From: Leptospira kanakyensis
GTDB taxonomy: Bacteria > Spirochaetota > Leptospiria > Leptospirales > Leptospiraceae
Reading direction: 5' to 3'
Length of the DNA: 64,000 nt
Assembly: GCF_004769235.1 (NCBI RefSeq)
Contig: NZ_RQFG01000019.1
Span: 744,001-808,000, forward strand
The notes beneath the pieces were generated by a model. That model worked only from the letters and a program-made list of their open reading frames with translations. It was not told the origin of the DNA and ran no database searches. The translations under genes and the position numbers were made by a program. Positions 15,867 to 23,927 of this stretch are shown here, piece after piece. Each line of letters begins with the position of its first letter. Position 1 is the first letter of the stretch.

Positions 15867-16277
15867 ATGGAAACTGAAGGAACTCCTCATCATAGTCTTA
15901 CTTATGGTACTAGTAGACTTGCACCAAGTATCAGTCTTGTGGATCGTGCCAAAGAAATCGAACTTGCAGAAGAATCAGTACAACTGCATTTACATGGAAA
16001 ATTAGAAGTCATTGCAAACCAAATCCGTCGTTTGAAAGAAGAAGCTGAACTGATTCTAAAACGTGCAGAAAAAGATATAGAACTACACAAAGCTCGTTGC
16101 CAGTTTGAAAAAAAACCGGGCCAAACCATCCACTTGTATGAAAAAGAAAGTGGATCCTATTTTTCCCTCCTTTCTCCAAAAGATTGGGGTGGTAACCCTC
16201 CCCACCCCTACCAAGGTACTTATATCATGAATCCTGATCGAAGTTTCACAGAAGTTTTTTTGGATTCTTTGGATTAA
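15867..16277 (+). CDS. DUF2452 domain protein
   Basis: 136 residues. A central amphipathic helix (KLEVIANQIRRLKEEAELIL) is followed by the conserved block FEKKPGQTIHLYEK, FSLLSPKDWGG and HPYQGTYIMNPDRSF. This matches DUF2452, a family shared with eukaryotic C1orf50-like proteins and of unknown function. It is predicted soluble and cytoplasmic. It stands as the first gene after the SPOR terminator and is followed within 22 bp by a VanW protein. No clear ribosome binding site is seen. Confidence 0.8.
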   Translation: METEGTPHHSLTYGTSRLAPSISLVDRAKEIELAEESVQLHLHGKLEVIANQIRRLKEEAELILKRAEKDIELHKARCQFEKKPGQTIHLYEKESGSYFSLLSPKDWGGNPPHPYQGTYIMNPDRSFTEVFLDSLD

Positions 16278-16298
16278 CATCTAACTTTGATTCCATCC

Positions 16299-16997
16299 AT
16301 GAAACTAAAAATAAAAGTCTTTCTAAGATGGATCTGTGCCATCCTAAAAGGAGATTATTTTTTCTTTGGATTAAAGCCGGTACCAAAAAGTAAATTCATT
16401 TGGTCTGATGAAACGACACACACACTCCCTATATTACAATCACCTATGAAGGAAGGGAAACTTCGGAACCTTCAGATTGCCATCAACCAATTAAATGAAC
16501 GTGTATTATATCCAGGTAGAATCTTTTCATTTTGGAATGAAATCGGTAACCCAACAATAGGTAAAGGTTATACGGAAGGCCGTGTGATTCGAGGTGGGCA
16601 GGTAAGTTCTGAAGTAGCCGGTGGTCTTTGTCAATTGTCGGGGATCATTTACTATCTCTCGTTAGAACTTGGTCTCAAAATTTTAGAACGGTTCCCCCAC
16701 AGTCGTGATTTATATACTGAAGAAACCAGATTCACCCCACTCGGAACCGATGCTTCTGTGGTGTATCCTACAAAGGATTTACGGATCAAAAATACACATC
16801 CATTCCCTTTACTTTTTTCTTGGGATTTAAAAACATCTGAACTTACTTTTCGTATCAAAAGCCCAAGTCCCATCAAACGAAACAAATTACATTTCCAACA
16901 AACAACAAAAAATGGATTTTCGAATGTGCAAGTCTTCTTAGAACCAGAGGGAAATGGTGAACTCATTCTTTGTTCTTCCGATGATTACCGATTATAA
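16299..16997 (+). CDS. VanW family protein
   Basis: About 232 residues with the diagnostic VanW core: NLQIAINQLNERVLYPGRIFSFWNEIGNP, then YTEGRVIRGGQVSSEVAGGLCQLSG, then PTKDLRIKNTHPFPLL, all seen in succession. VanW proteins accompany some glycopeptide resistance and wall-remodelling loci but are also widespread on their own; their activity is not known. The N-terminus is basic and hydrophobic without a clear cleavage site. ATG 16299 is preferred to TTG 16287. The 3' end overlaps the next membrane-protein gene. Confidence 0.85.
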   Translation: MKLKIKVFLRWICAILKGDYFFFGLKPVPKSKFIWSDETTHTLPILQSPMKEGKLRNLQIAINQLNERVLYPGRIFSFWNEIGNPTIGKGYTEGRVIRGGQVSSEVAGGLCQLSGIIYYLSLELGLKILERFPHSRDLYTEETRFTPLGTDASVVYPTKDLRIKNTHPFPLLFSWDLKTSELTFRIKSPSPIKRNKLHFQQTTKNGFSNVQVFLEPEGNGELILCSSDDYRL

Positions 16998-18450
16998 AAA
17001 GAAAGTTGTATTACTAGGATTTTTTATATTCCTAGTTGCGTTTCAACTCATAGTCCAATTGAGTTCGTCTTTTGCTTTTGGGGCAGATGGATACTACTAC
17101 GCTGCCCAAGTGAATTCTTATGTTACGAAAGGAAGATTCTTTAGCCCAGACGTATCCCCCATTTTATATGGACTTGTTTATTTTTCAAAATTAGGAAACA
17201 ATATTGTTGTTACGAACAAAGTGTTTGTTTCTTTACTGGTTGGATTTTTATTTCTGGCTAGTTACCGGTTGGCCTTCCATTTAACAAACCAAGTTTTCAC
17301 ATCCATCCTTTTTGGGCTTATCTTTGTTTCTTCTTCCTTTCTCCCTCATTTTAGTTTTAACTTTATCAAAAACTTAGGGGGAATTTTATTTTTTATTCTA
17401 TTTTTAACGGAAATTTTGATTTTGGAAAAAAAGGAAAACCAAAAGAAACTGATAAACTACATTCGACTTGTTTTCATTTTTGGTTTGGTATTTCTAAGTC
17501 ATAAAATCACTGCAGGGATTTCTCTTTGTTTTCTTTTGCCTTGGATCTGGAAACAAATCCAATTTCAAAAAAAATATGGAATGTATTTGTTTGTTGCGAT
17601 TCCTTTTCTACTCTTAGGATTCACCTTTGTTTTTCCCAACATCCTCCATTGGAACGACATCAAAACAATATTATTAGAAGATTTAAATTTTAAAATATTA
17701 TCCCCCTTCTATCAATATACCAAACTTTATCCAGAATTTGCCTTAGAACAAATTTTATTTTTTCTATCACCATGGATTTATTTACTCACTAGATCCAAAC
17801 TAAAGAATTTTCAAAAATCGTTTTATGACAAACTCTTTGTTTTGTTTTTTTTACTATCGCTTCCTATCTTTAGTTATACGGCCTTTAGTTTTCCCTTTCG
17901 AATGTTCCTTTTGATTTTTATTCCAGGAACCATCCTTCTGCTTCCTAGTTTGACCAAAATCAAATCAAAATGGATGGTCACCCTACTCTGTGTTTTGATT
18001 CTTCCTTACCAGTATTTTACGATGAACCGAGGGAAAGAATTCAATAACCAAGATTATAAACTATATTCAATTTTACTTCCTTTGTTCCAGTTTCCCAAAG
18101 ATACACTGATCATTGTCCACCAAGGATTTGATTATTTTATTTGTTATCATAAAGCGGGAGATGCTTTTCATTTTTTACCGGAAGAAAAACATAAAAATCG
18201 CCCCATATACAGAATCGCGTATGGAGTGTCTGCCGAAGATTATAAAACCTTTTTACCAAAAGATACAAAGATACAATATTTGCCGGGATTTTATTCTGTT
18301 TTGGAGGAAAGTAAATGGCAGGAGTTCTTAGAAAAACTTCCTGCCGAATCTAAAAAAAGAATTTTGGATTGGAAAAATCCAAACACTCATAGGACAAATA
18401 CGATGTTAAGAAACGAAACCTTTAAGGAGAAAAGTAAGAAGATTTTGTAA
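16981..18450 (+). CDS. Polytopic membrane protein, possible GT-C-fold glycosyltransferase
   Basis: About 489 residues with roughly 10-12 membrane segments and a soluble C-terminal part of about 110 residues. The first extracytoplasmic loop contains GADGYYYAAQV, which resembles the acidic-aromatic motif of GT-C enzymes that use polyprenyl-phosphate sugars. No other family motif is visible, so glycosyltransfer is an inference. ATG 16981 gives a 17-bp overlap with VanW. An in-frame ATG at 16954 is also possible. Its last 29 bp overlap the 3' end of the convergent SH3b lipoprotein gene. Confidence 0.7.
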   Translation: MITDYKKKVVLLGFFIFLVAFQLIVQLSSSFAFGADGYYYAAQVNSYVTKGRFFSPDVSPILYGLVYFSKLGNNIVVTNKVFVSLLVGFLFLASYRLAFHLTNQVFTSILFGLIFVSSSFLPHFSFNFIKNLGGILFFILFLTEILILEKKENQKKLINYIRLVFIFGLVFLSHKITAGISLCFLLPWIWKQIQFQKKYGMYLFVAIPFLLLGFTFVFPNILHWNDIKTILLEDLNFKILSPFYQYTKLYPEFALEQILFFLSPWIYLLTRSKLKNFQKSFYDKLFVLFFLLSLPIFSYTAFSFPFRMFLLIFIPGTILLLPSLTKIKSKWMVTLLCVLILPYQYFTMNRGKEFNNQDYKLYSILLPLFQFPKDTLIIVHQGFDYFICYHKAGDAFHFLPEEKHKNRPIYRIAYGVSAEDYKTFLPKDTKIQYLPGFYSVLEESKWQEFLEKLPAESKKRILDWKNPNTHRTNTMLRNETFKEKSKKIL

Positions 18451-19180
18451 AAGCATATTCACTTTTACAAGCCGCATCACTTTCTTTTTTCTCTTTTAGT
18501 AACGAGAGTTTGTCGTTGCAAACATAAAAATACAAATCCAGTTTTCCCGCAACTGGGTATGTGCTAAGAGATACCAGATGTTCATCCGAATCTGAATATC
18601 CAAAATAAGCATTGTTGTAAGCGGTTCTTTCTTCCTCTGTTTGTGGGAATTGGATGAAAATAGAAGGCCGAACCAATCTTGATTTTGTATCCAGAACCAA
18701 ATGGTCGGAATACACATCAAAAACTCCCTCTAATTTTTCACTAATGCCTGAGTATTGATTGAACTCGCGGTAAACGAAACTTTCTCCATCAAACTCTAAT
18801 GTATGAGAACAATCCAATCGGTCAGGTATCGTACAAAAAACAAAATTTCCTTGGACAGCCGCAATCATCGCATCCCGAGATTCCACTTTGGTAATGGAAA
18901 GATACCCACCAAACACCCAACCGGTGATTGTTTGCGATTGCACACGGTACCAATAGGCAGAAATTCCATCAATTTCCGCATCCTTTTCCGAACGCTCTAG
19001 AACCTTAACCTGATCTCCCAGTTTTAATTTCCCTACCTTCTCTCCGTCTAGTGTGGGAGTTTTCCGGGCATTGAGAACTGTAGCAGAAATAAATACATTT
19101 TGACCGACTTCAATCGTAGGTGTTTTTTTGCACTGGAACAAAATCAAGGAAGTTAATAGAATCAGGATCAATTTCTTCAT
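18422..19180 (-). CDS. SH3b-domain lipoprotein
   Basis: 252 residues. A lipoprotein signal peptide (KKLILILLTSLILFQC, Cys near 17) is followed by a bacterial SH3 domain (about 28-95) with LNARKTPTLDGEKVGKLKLGD and the closing GWVFGGYLS. The C-terminal domain is beta-rich and not recognised. Bacterial SH3 domains often bind wall peptides. It is monocistronic with its own terminator-separated upstream region, and its 3' end overlaps a convergent gene by 29 bp. Confidence 0.85.
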   Translation of the reverse strand: MKKLILILLTSLILFQCKKTPTIEVGQNVFISATVLNARKTPTLDGEKVGKLKLGDQVKVLERSEKDAEIDGISAYWYRVQSQTITGWVFGGYLSITKVESRDAMIAAVQGNFVFCTIPDRLDCSHTLEFDGESFVYREFNQYSGISEKLEGVFDVYSDHLVLDTKSRLVRPSIFIQFPQTEEERTAYNNAYFGYSDSDEHLVSLSTYPVAGKLDLYFYVCNDKLSLLKEKKESDAACKSEYAFTKSSYFSP

Positions 19181-19245
19181 GGAAGGAAGAATGTTTTTTC
19201 AAAGAAATTTTGGCAAGACAAATTGTAAGTAATGAGAAAAGAAAT

Positions 19246-19269
19246 ACCACCTAATTTTCCATAGGTGGT
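19246..19269 (-). terminator. Intrinsic terminator of the YidB-like gene
   Basis: ACCACCTA (19246-19253) and TAGGTGGT (19262-19269) form a perfect 8-bp stem. On the minus strand it is followed by ATTTCTTTTC. It lies 20 bp past the stop of the leftward YidB-like gene. Confidence 0.65.
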
Positions 19270-19289
19270 TTAAGTTCAATGTGACAATT

Positions 19290-19691
19290 TTATTTTGTAA
19301 ATAAAGAAGCAAGCGAAGTCAGTTGAGCAGTGATATCTCCACTTGGTTCCTTCCCATCAGGAGAAAGTTTGTCGATCACCATCGGTAGTAAATTTCCAAT
19401 AAGACCAGCCGTGGCTTCCGAATCCAATCCCACTTTTCCAGCAAGTTCCTTAACGGAATCACTCCCCAAAACCTTCATTACATCTGCGGCCCCAATGTTC
19501 ACATTGTCTCCGGTTCCTACCCAAGAGGACGCGGCTTCTGCAAAACCTTTGTCTTTAAACTTTTGGACAATTCCGGATACTCCACCGTTATCTTCGATGA
19601 TCTTTTGGATCCCAGAAACAACTTGTGGATTGTTTTGCACTAGCTCTACTGCCTGAGCTGCGACGGCTTTCAAACTTTCAAAAAAACTCAT
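19290..19691 (-). CDS. YidB-like DUF937 protein
   Basis: 133 residues. This small, Ala/Gly/Val-rich helical protein has the YidB/DUF937 layout: QKIIEDNGGVSGIVQKFKDKGFAEAASSWVGTGDN, then ADVMKVLGSD and VGLDSEATAGLIGNLLPMVIDKLSPDG. It has no signal peptide. The function of the family is unknown. It is flanked by its own terminator and by a 197-bp A+T-rich gap toward the FG-GAP gene, so it is probably monocistronic. Confidence 0.85.
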   Translation of the reverse strand: MSFFESLKAVAAQAVELVQNNPQVVSGIQKIIEDNGGVSGIVQKFKDKGFAEAASSWVGTGDNVNIGAADVMKVLGSDSVKELAGKVGLDSEATAGLIGNLLPMVIDKLSPDGKEPSGDITAQLTSLASLFTK

Positions 19692-19833
19692 GCCGAAAAT
19701 GATGAATCAAAAAACGACAAAAGGAAAGATATTTTTTGAATTCAAACTTTTATTTCATTTTTTTGATCCGAGGTTGTCCTAAAAAATCAAAGTTATTTTC
19801 CTAATGTTTTTATTTTCAAAACTAAATAATGTA

Positions 19834-19861
19834 TTGCAATCCAATTGCTAGAGGCTATACA
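19834..19861 (+). promoter_or_regulatory. Candidate sigma-70 promoter of the FG-GAP lipoprotein
   Basis: TTGCAA (19834-19839) and TATACA (19856-19861) are separated by 16 bp, predicting a start near 19868. That is about 20 nt before the ATG at 19889, which begins a lipoprotein signal peptide. It supports 19889 as the original start of the gene. Confidence 0.5.
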
Positions 19862-19888
19862 TCAACTCAATGTTAGTTGTACGAAATC

Positions 19889-20005
19889 ATGGCATTTAAA
19901 TCATTTGCTCATATTCTGAACAATCGAATACTAACACTAGGGCTTTCCTTTTTTCTGCTGAATTGTTGGACAAACCCTCTCACCCACCCATCGAATGTTT
20001 CATGA
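19889..20005 (+). pseudogene. Out-of-frame lipoprotein signal peptide of the FG-GAP gene
   Basis: ATG 19889 opens a 39-residue frame with a textbook lipoprotein signal (RILTLGLSFFLLNC, Cys at residue 26) and then WTNPLTHPSNVS, stopping at TGA 20003-20005. The following FG-GAP repeats are in a different frame (one base back), which has no good start of its own. The simplest reading is loss of one base near 19985-20005, either a true frameshift mutation or a sequencing error. Confidence 0.6.
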
Positions 20006-21789
20006 AGTTATCCAATTTTCTTTGTCCCGACAATGACCTTCTGAAAAAGTGGTCTCCCTATATCTATTTGGCCTTACTGCCGGAGTCAACAGTCACGATC
20101 TCCAACCTAACCAACCACTCTATCGTCGAAACGGGATTTGTTGTGGGAACCGTTCCTCCGGGTCAGGCGTATGTAAATGTTGGCATTGATGACGCACAAC
20201 CCATCCAAGTGCCAGTGGTCAACGGAACCTGGAGATACGCACTTCCTGCAAAAGCAGTTACCGGTACTTTTTGGACATACGGTAGCCTTCACACCATCTA
20301 TGCACACATTCCCTATGAAAAATCCAATACCATCCAAGTGCGAATGGGAACGAATCATGATACCGATGGAGATGGGTATCCCGATTTGATTGTATCGGCA
20401 ACACCGGATAACAATACCCAAGGATATGGATATGTATTCAGCACAAACCCCAATACAAAATTACTCAATACAACTCCAATCACTTCACTAACAAATGGAA
20501 CTAATGTAACATATTTTGGAAGCCGCATAGGATCAGGTGACTTTAACGGTGATGGATATGCAGATATATTAGTGGGGGCACAAGCATATAGTGGTGCGGC
20601 TGGAAGGGTCTATGAATTTTTGAGTAGAGGCCAACAAGGAATCCCATCTCAAAATCTAAATACAGGAGGAACTGCAGATGCGATTTTCGATGGAGTGACA
20701 GGTGGTGGAAGATTTGGAACAAATATTATCGGAGCTGATATCAATAACGACGGTTATGATGATGGTGTATTTGCCTCGCCCTGGGAGAACGAATTATTTA
20801 TTTTCTATAGCCAAGGACCAAACGCAATATTGTCGCAAAACACAAATACAGCGAATTTTGTATTTAAGAATCTTACTAGTATTACCCCTCCTCTCAACCC
20901 AGATGATAATTTTGGCTCTCTTGCATATGCAGGAGATGTGAACGGAGATGGATTTTTAGACCTCGTTGTCAGTGCAGCAACACACTTCTCTAATAGGGGA
21001 AGGATTTATTTTTTTATTTCCAATCAAGGATCTCTGCCAACAACTCCACAACAAATTCTAGTTGCTCCACTGGAACCTTCCCCTGGTTGTGCAGCTGGTC
21101 TTGGTTGTCTTTTTGGAGCAAGTTTTGTATTGGATTATTTTAATTCCGATCGTTGTATCGACCTCGCGGTAGGTGGACCTAACTTCAATACAAGGCAAGG
21201 AATTGTATTTGTATACCATTCTACTTGTGATTCAACAAACCCCTATCCAAATCCACCAGTGGCGACACTGGTCGGCCCACCTACAAATAGTTGTAATGTT
21301 AATAATTGTTCCTTCGGAGGAAACCTAGCTTCCGGCGACACAAACGGAGATGGATTCCCCGATCTTTTAATTGGAGCCACAGGAGCTAGTTCGGGAATCG
21401 GCGACGTTTACTTAGTATTAAATGATCCAATTACCGGATTTCGCAATATGGATCTAAGTGCTGGGGGATCAGCGGATAGTCTTTTTTCTGGTGAAGCCGC
21501 TGCGAGTAATTTTTCAATGGGACTTCAGTTCCAAGATACCAATGCGGATGGACTCCAAGACATCGTCATCTCAGAACCATTGATCACCAATCGAGTCTAT
21601 ACTTTTCACAGCATCCGAGGTGGTGTTCCTGCGAGCCAAAACTTAAATAACGGTGGAGTGACAAGTCAAACTCTGAGTCCACCAGCAGGAACTTCTTTGG
21701 GTAATACAATTGCAGAATTGAAAATCAAGGCAGAGGGATATCTCTGGGCATTTTGGACGAAGTCAAAGAAGTATTTGGGGATTATCTAA
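19963..21789 (+). CDS. FG-GAP (VCBS/integrin-like) repeat protein, N-terminus frameshifted
   Basis: About 608 codons from the first usable TTG, but the true start is probably ATG 19889 in another frame. The body is a seven-bladed beta-propeller. At least six calcium-binding blades are seen, with DTDGDGYPDLIV, DFNGDGYADILVGA, DINNDGYDDGVF, DVNGDGFLDLVVSA, DTNGDGFPDLLIGA and DTNADGLQDIVIS. A weaker blade (YFNSDRCIDLAVGG) completes seven. A short beta domain (about 40-110) precedes the propeller. The protein would be a surface or periplasmic lipoprotein if the signal peptide were in frame. As read, it would stay in the cytoplasm or not be made. Confidence 0.75.
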   Translation: MLDKPSHPPIECFMKLSNFLCPDNDLLKKWSPYIYLALLPESTVTISNLTNHSIVETGFVVGTVPPGQAYVNVGIDDAQPIQVPVVNGTWRYALPAKAVTGTFWTYGSLHTIYAHIPYEKSNTIQVRMGTNHDTDGDGYPDLIVSATPDNNTQGYGYVFSTNPNTKLLNTTPITSLTNGTNVTYFGSRIGSGDFNGDGYADILVGAQAYSGAAGRVYEFLSRGQQGIPSQNLNTGGTADAIFDGVTGGGRFGTNIIGADINNDGYDDGVFASPWENELFIFYSQGPNAILSQNTNTANFVFKNLTSITPPLNPDDNFGSLAYAGDVNGDGFLDLVVSAATHFSNRGRIYFFISNQGSLPTTPQQILVAPLEPSPGCAAGLGCLFGASFVLDYFNSDRCIDLAVGGPNFNTRQGIVFVYHSTCDSTNPYPNPPVATLVGPPTNSCNVNNCSFGGNLASGDTNGDGFPDLLIGATGASSGIGDVYLVLNDPITGFRNMDLSAGGSADSLFSGEAAASNFSMGLQFQDTNADGLQDIVISEPLITNRVYTFHSIRGGVPASQNLNNGGVTSQTLSPPAGTSLGNTIAELKIKAEGYLWAFWTKSKKYLGII

Positions 21790-21814
21790 TTTTATAGATA
21801 AATACACATTTTTT

Positions 21815-21930
21815 CCGGGGGCACCTCGCCATCGTTTGGTGGATCAAAATTCACCGAGTGACGCGACCGCGCTATCCGCTTCAATCTTTTGCTTTGCAAA
21901 AGGATTTCCGCTCTTATCGCTGGTGCAGGG
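21815..21930. repeat. Possible dispersed repeat or gene remnant
   Basis: A stretch clearly richer in G+C than its surroundings lies between the FG-GAP gene and the VOC lipoprotein gene. On the minus strand it reads as a short coding-like tail, SDKSGNPFAKQK then IEADSAVASLGEF, ending at TGA 21844-21846, with no start or body. This is what a dispersed element or the 3' scar of a lost gene looks like. No second copy is in the window, so repetition is a hypothesis. Confidence 0.3.
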
Positions 21931-22010
21931 AATCAAACTAAAACAATATTAAATTCAAAACCAAACAAAATCTAACACAGCAAAGATTTGATTCCCCATC
22001 GGCACAAATC

Positions 22011-22502
22011 TTACTTTGCTGAATGGAAACCGATCTTAGTTCCTTCCGTATCAATGATGAATGCGTAATACCCCATTTCAGGACTGATCAACGTTTTTGG
22101 GAGAACAATCTTTCCACCGGCCTTTTCCACTTTGTCTAAAGCCGGTTGTAAATCTTCTCCCAGATTTAGATAGACCACAATTCCATTCTTTGTCGGAATA
22201 TAATCCTTTCCTTTTACCAAAACCACATTCACAGAATCTGGATTAGCAGGAATCACACCAAGTTCCGTATCTTCCATAGTCATTTTTTCTATCGAAACAT
22301 TTAAGATAGTTCCATAAAACTGAAGCGCTCTATCCAGATTAGAAACAGGAATCTCCACAATTGAAATTGTATTTTTCATGTCCTTCGTTTGCTCCGCTTT
22401 ATTACCTTGCACCCCATCGTTATTCAAGTTCGTTTCTTCTTTACAGCCAACAACACTCAAACCAATCACGAGTAATACTTTGATAAAAAATAATTTTCTC
22501 AT
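22011..22502 (-). CDS. VOC-fold (glyoxalase/bleomycin-resistance-like) lipoprotein
   Basis: 163 residues. A lipoprotein signal ends SVVGC (Cys at 20), followed by a short polar linker and one VOC domain (about 44-162): SIVEIPVSNLDRALQFYGTIL, GIVVYLNLGEDLQPALDKVEKAGG and the closing FIIDTEGTKIGFHS. VOC proteins bind metals or small molecules, and cytoplasmic members act on methylglyoxal or antibiotics. A lipid-anchored export version is unusual, and its ligand is unknown. AGGAG (22504-22508, minus strand TTAAGGAG) precedes the start. Confidence 0.85.
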   Translation of the reverse strand: MRKLFFIKVLLVIGLSVVGCKEETNLNNDGVQGNKAEQTKDMKNTISIVEIPVSNLDRALQFYGTILNVSIEKMTMEDTELGVIPANPDSVNVVLVKGKDYIPTKNGIVVYLNLGEDLQPALDKVEKAGGKIVLPKTLISPEMGYYAFIIDTEGTKIGFHSAK

Positions 22503-22710
22503 TTTTTCTCCTTAACATGAAAAACATAAATATTCAACGCCCAATCAAATCTTAATATTAAAAACAAGACAACTCAATCTTTTCTAGGATTCTAAACGCG
22601 AAAGGCCACTCCTTCACCTATGATGATACCTCAAAGGGTCTAGATTCTAGTGACTACCAAGAGAATAAAATTTCAAAACAAAGCCAAGTGAATCATAAAA
22701 TCTCACTAGA

Positions 22711-22735
22711 CAGATTTCCCCAATACAAAAATCTG
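22711..22735. promoter_or_regulatory. Inverted repeat upstream of tRNA-Leu
   Basis: CAGATTT (22711-22717) and AAATCTG (22729-22735) form a perfect 7-bp dyad 15 bp before the tRNA-Leu gene. It overlaps the place where a promoter is expected (TATACA at 22737-22742 is a possible -10). The rest of the 22503-22750 gap shows no gene. Confidence 0.3.
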
Positions 22736-22750
22736 CTTATACAACCACTA

Positions 22751-22832
22751 GCGGGCGTGGCGAAATTGGCAGACGCACCAGATTTAGGTTCTGGCGCCGA
22801 GAGGCGTGGGGGTTCAAGTCCCTCCGCCCGCA
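22751..22832 (+). tRNA. tRNA-Leu (UAG)
   Basis: A class II tRNA with acceptor GCGGGCG/CGCCCGC, D-loop AAATTGGCAGACGC, anticodon stem CCAGA/TCTGG with loop TTTAGGT (anticodon TAG), and a variable arm GCGCCGAGAGGCGT. The T-arm is GGGGGTTCAAGTCCCTC. The discriminator is A and CCA is not encoded. Confidence 0.97.
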
Positions 22833-22921
22833 AAACATACTTTCCTTCTCACCAATCCATTTAAACTCATACAAATCCTGAAGCAGTTTGAACCAGAGAT
22901 GATACCCATAGGACAACCCCG

Positions 22922-23344
22922 ATGAACATTTTGGAATTTATGCAAAATATCTCTACGCAAGTTTATTTGCGAGGGGATGTGATCTTTCGTGAAGGGGATC
23001 CTCATGATGGAAGTATGTATTGTATCATGAGTGGGATGTTTGCTGTCACCAAACGGCTGCCAGATGGAACCCAAGAAATCATCAAAGGCCTTGGCCCAGG
23101 TGAATTTTTTGGAGAACTTTCCCTTCTCACGAGAAGGCCTCGGGCCATGACCATCAGTGTGGTTTCAGCAAATGCACGAGTGGGAATTTTACGCGATGAT
23201 CAGTTTGAAAAGCTGGCACGGATCAATACTCATTTTTTATTCCAACTTACCAAAAGTACGGTAGAAAAACTTCATAGGGCCGAAGCAAGGCTCACCGAAC
23301 TCGACAAAATGTTAGAAGAATTCAAAAAGGAAGAAGAAAAATGA
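22922..23344 (+). CDS. Single-domain cyclic-nucleotide-binding protein A
   Basis: 140 residues, essentially one cNMP-binding domain (about 8-120) with a C-terminal coiled helix. It has VIFREGDPHDGSMYCIMSG and the phosphate-binding cassette GPGEFFGELSLLTRRPRAMTI, with the Glu and Arg that hold the cyclic phosphate and ribose. No DNA-binding domain follows, so it is not a Crp-type activator. It may be a stand-alone cAMP or cGMP sensor. It overlaps the next gene by 4 bp, and the two are paralogues arranged in tandem. Confidence 0.9.
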   Translation: MNILEFMQNISTQVYLRGDVIFREGDPHDGSMYCIMSGMFAVTKRLPDGTQEIIKGLGPGEFFGELSLLTRRPRAMTISVVSANARVGILRDDQFEKLARINTHFLFQLTKSTVEKLHRAEARLTELDKMLEEFKKEEEK

Positions 23345-23856
23345 ACGTAGAACATTTGCGAAAGTACATCACAGAAGTTCGCATCGACCATTTTTCTCCA
23401 GGAACCAAAGTGTTTTCAGAAGGAGAAGACAGTAACGGGAAGATGTTCTTTGTATTTGCCGGTGGGCTCCAAGTTTTCAAACGTAAGGCAAGCGGTGAAG
23501 ACCAATATGTTCGGGATATTGGACCAGGAGAGTTTTTTGGAGAAATGGCCCTCGTTTATCCTTCTCCCAGAGCTGCGACAGTAGTTGCCTCCGCCGAAGA
23601 TACCAAAGTCGGAATCATCACAAAAGAAATCTTTTTTGCTATGGGAAAAGAAAGTCCCGGATTTCTTTCCGTCATTCTCCATAGCATCATTGGCCGCCTA
23701 ACAGCAGTCGAAGACAGCATTTCAGAAAGGCAAAGGGAATTACATACCTTGATCAACGGAATGCCTTCTTTGCAGACGGATCCAATTTCCACAGAATCTG
23801 TCACGGTAAGTGAGGAGAAAACACAAGATTCGGAAGAACCAAAAAAGGAAGACTAA
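23341..23856 (+). CDS. Single-domain cyclic-nucleotide-binding protein B
   Basis: 171 residues. A second cNMP-binding domain (about 12-120) contains KVFSEGEDSNGKMFFVFAGG and the cassette GPGEFFGEMALVYPSPRAATV. A helical, acidic tail (EEKTQDSEEPKKED) follows. As in the preceding gene there is no output domain, so signal transfer must be through a partner. ATGA overlap with the first copy implies translational coupling and perhaps a heteromeric sensor. A PilZ-domain gene starts about 70 bp downstream. Confidence 0.9.
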   Translation: MNVEHLRKYITEVRIDHFSPGTKVFSEGEDSNGKMFFVFAGGLQVFKRKASGEDQYVRDIGPGEFFGEMALVYPSPRAATVVASAEDTKVGIITKEIFFAMGKESPGFLSVILHSIIGRLTAVEDSISERQRELHTLINGMPSLQTDPISTESVTVSEEKTQDSEEPKKED

Positions 23857-23927
23857 AGGAAAACGGGATTCACCAAATCCCTAAGTTTTAAAAATAAGTT
23901 GACTAAACATCTAAAATCGAATTTGAT

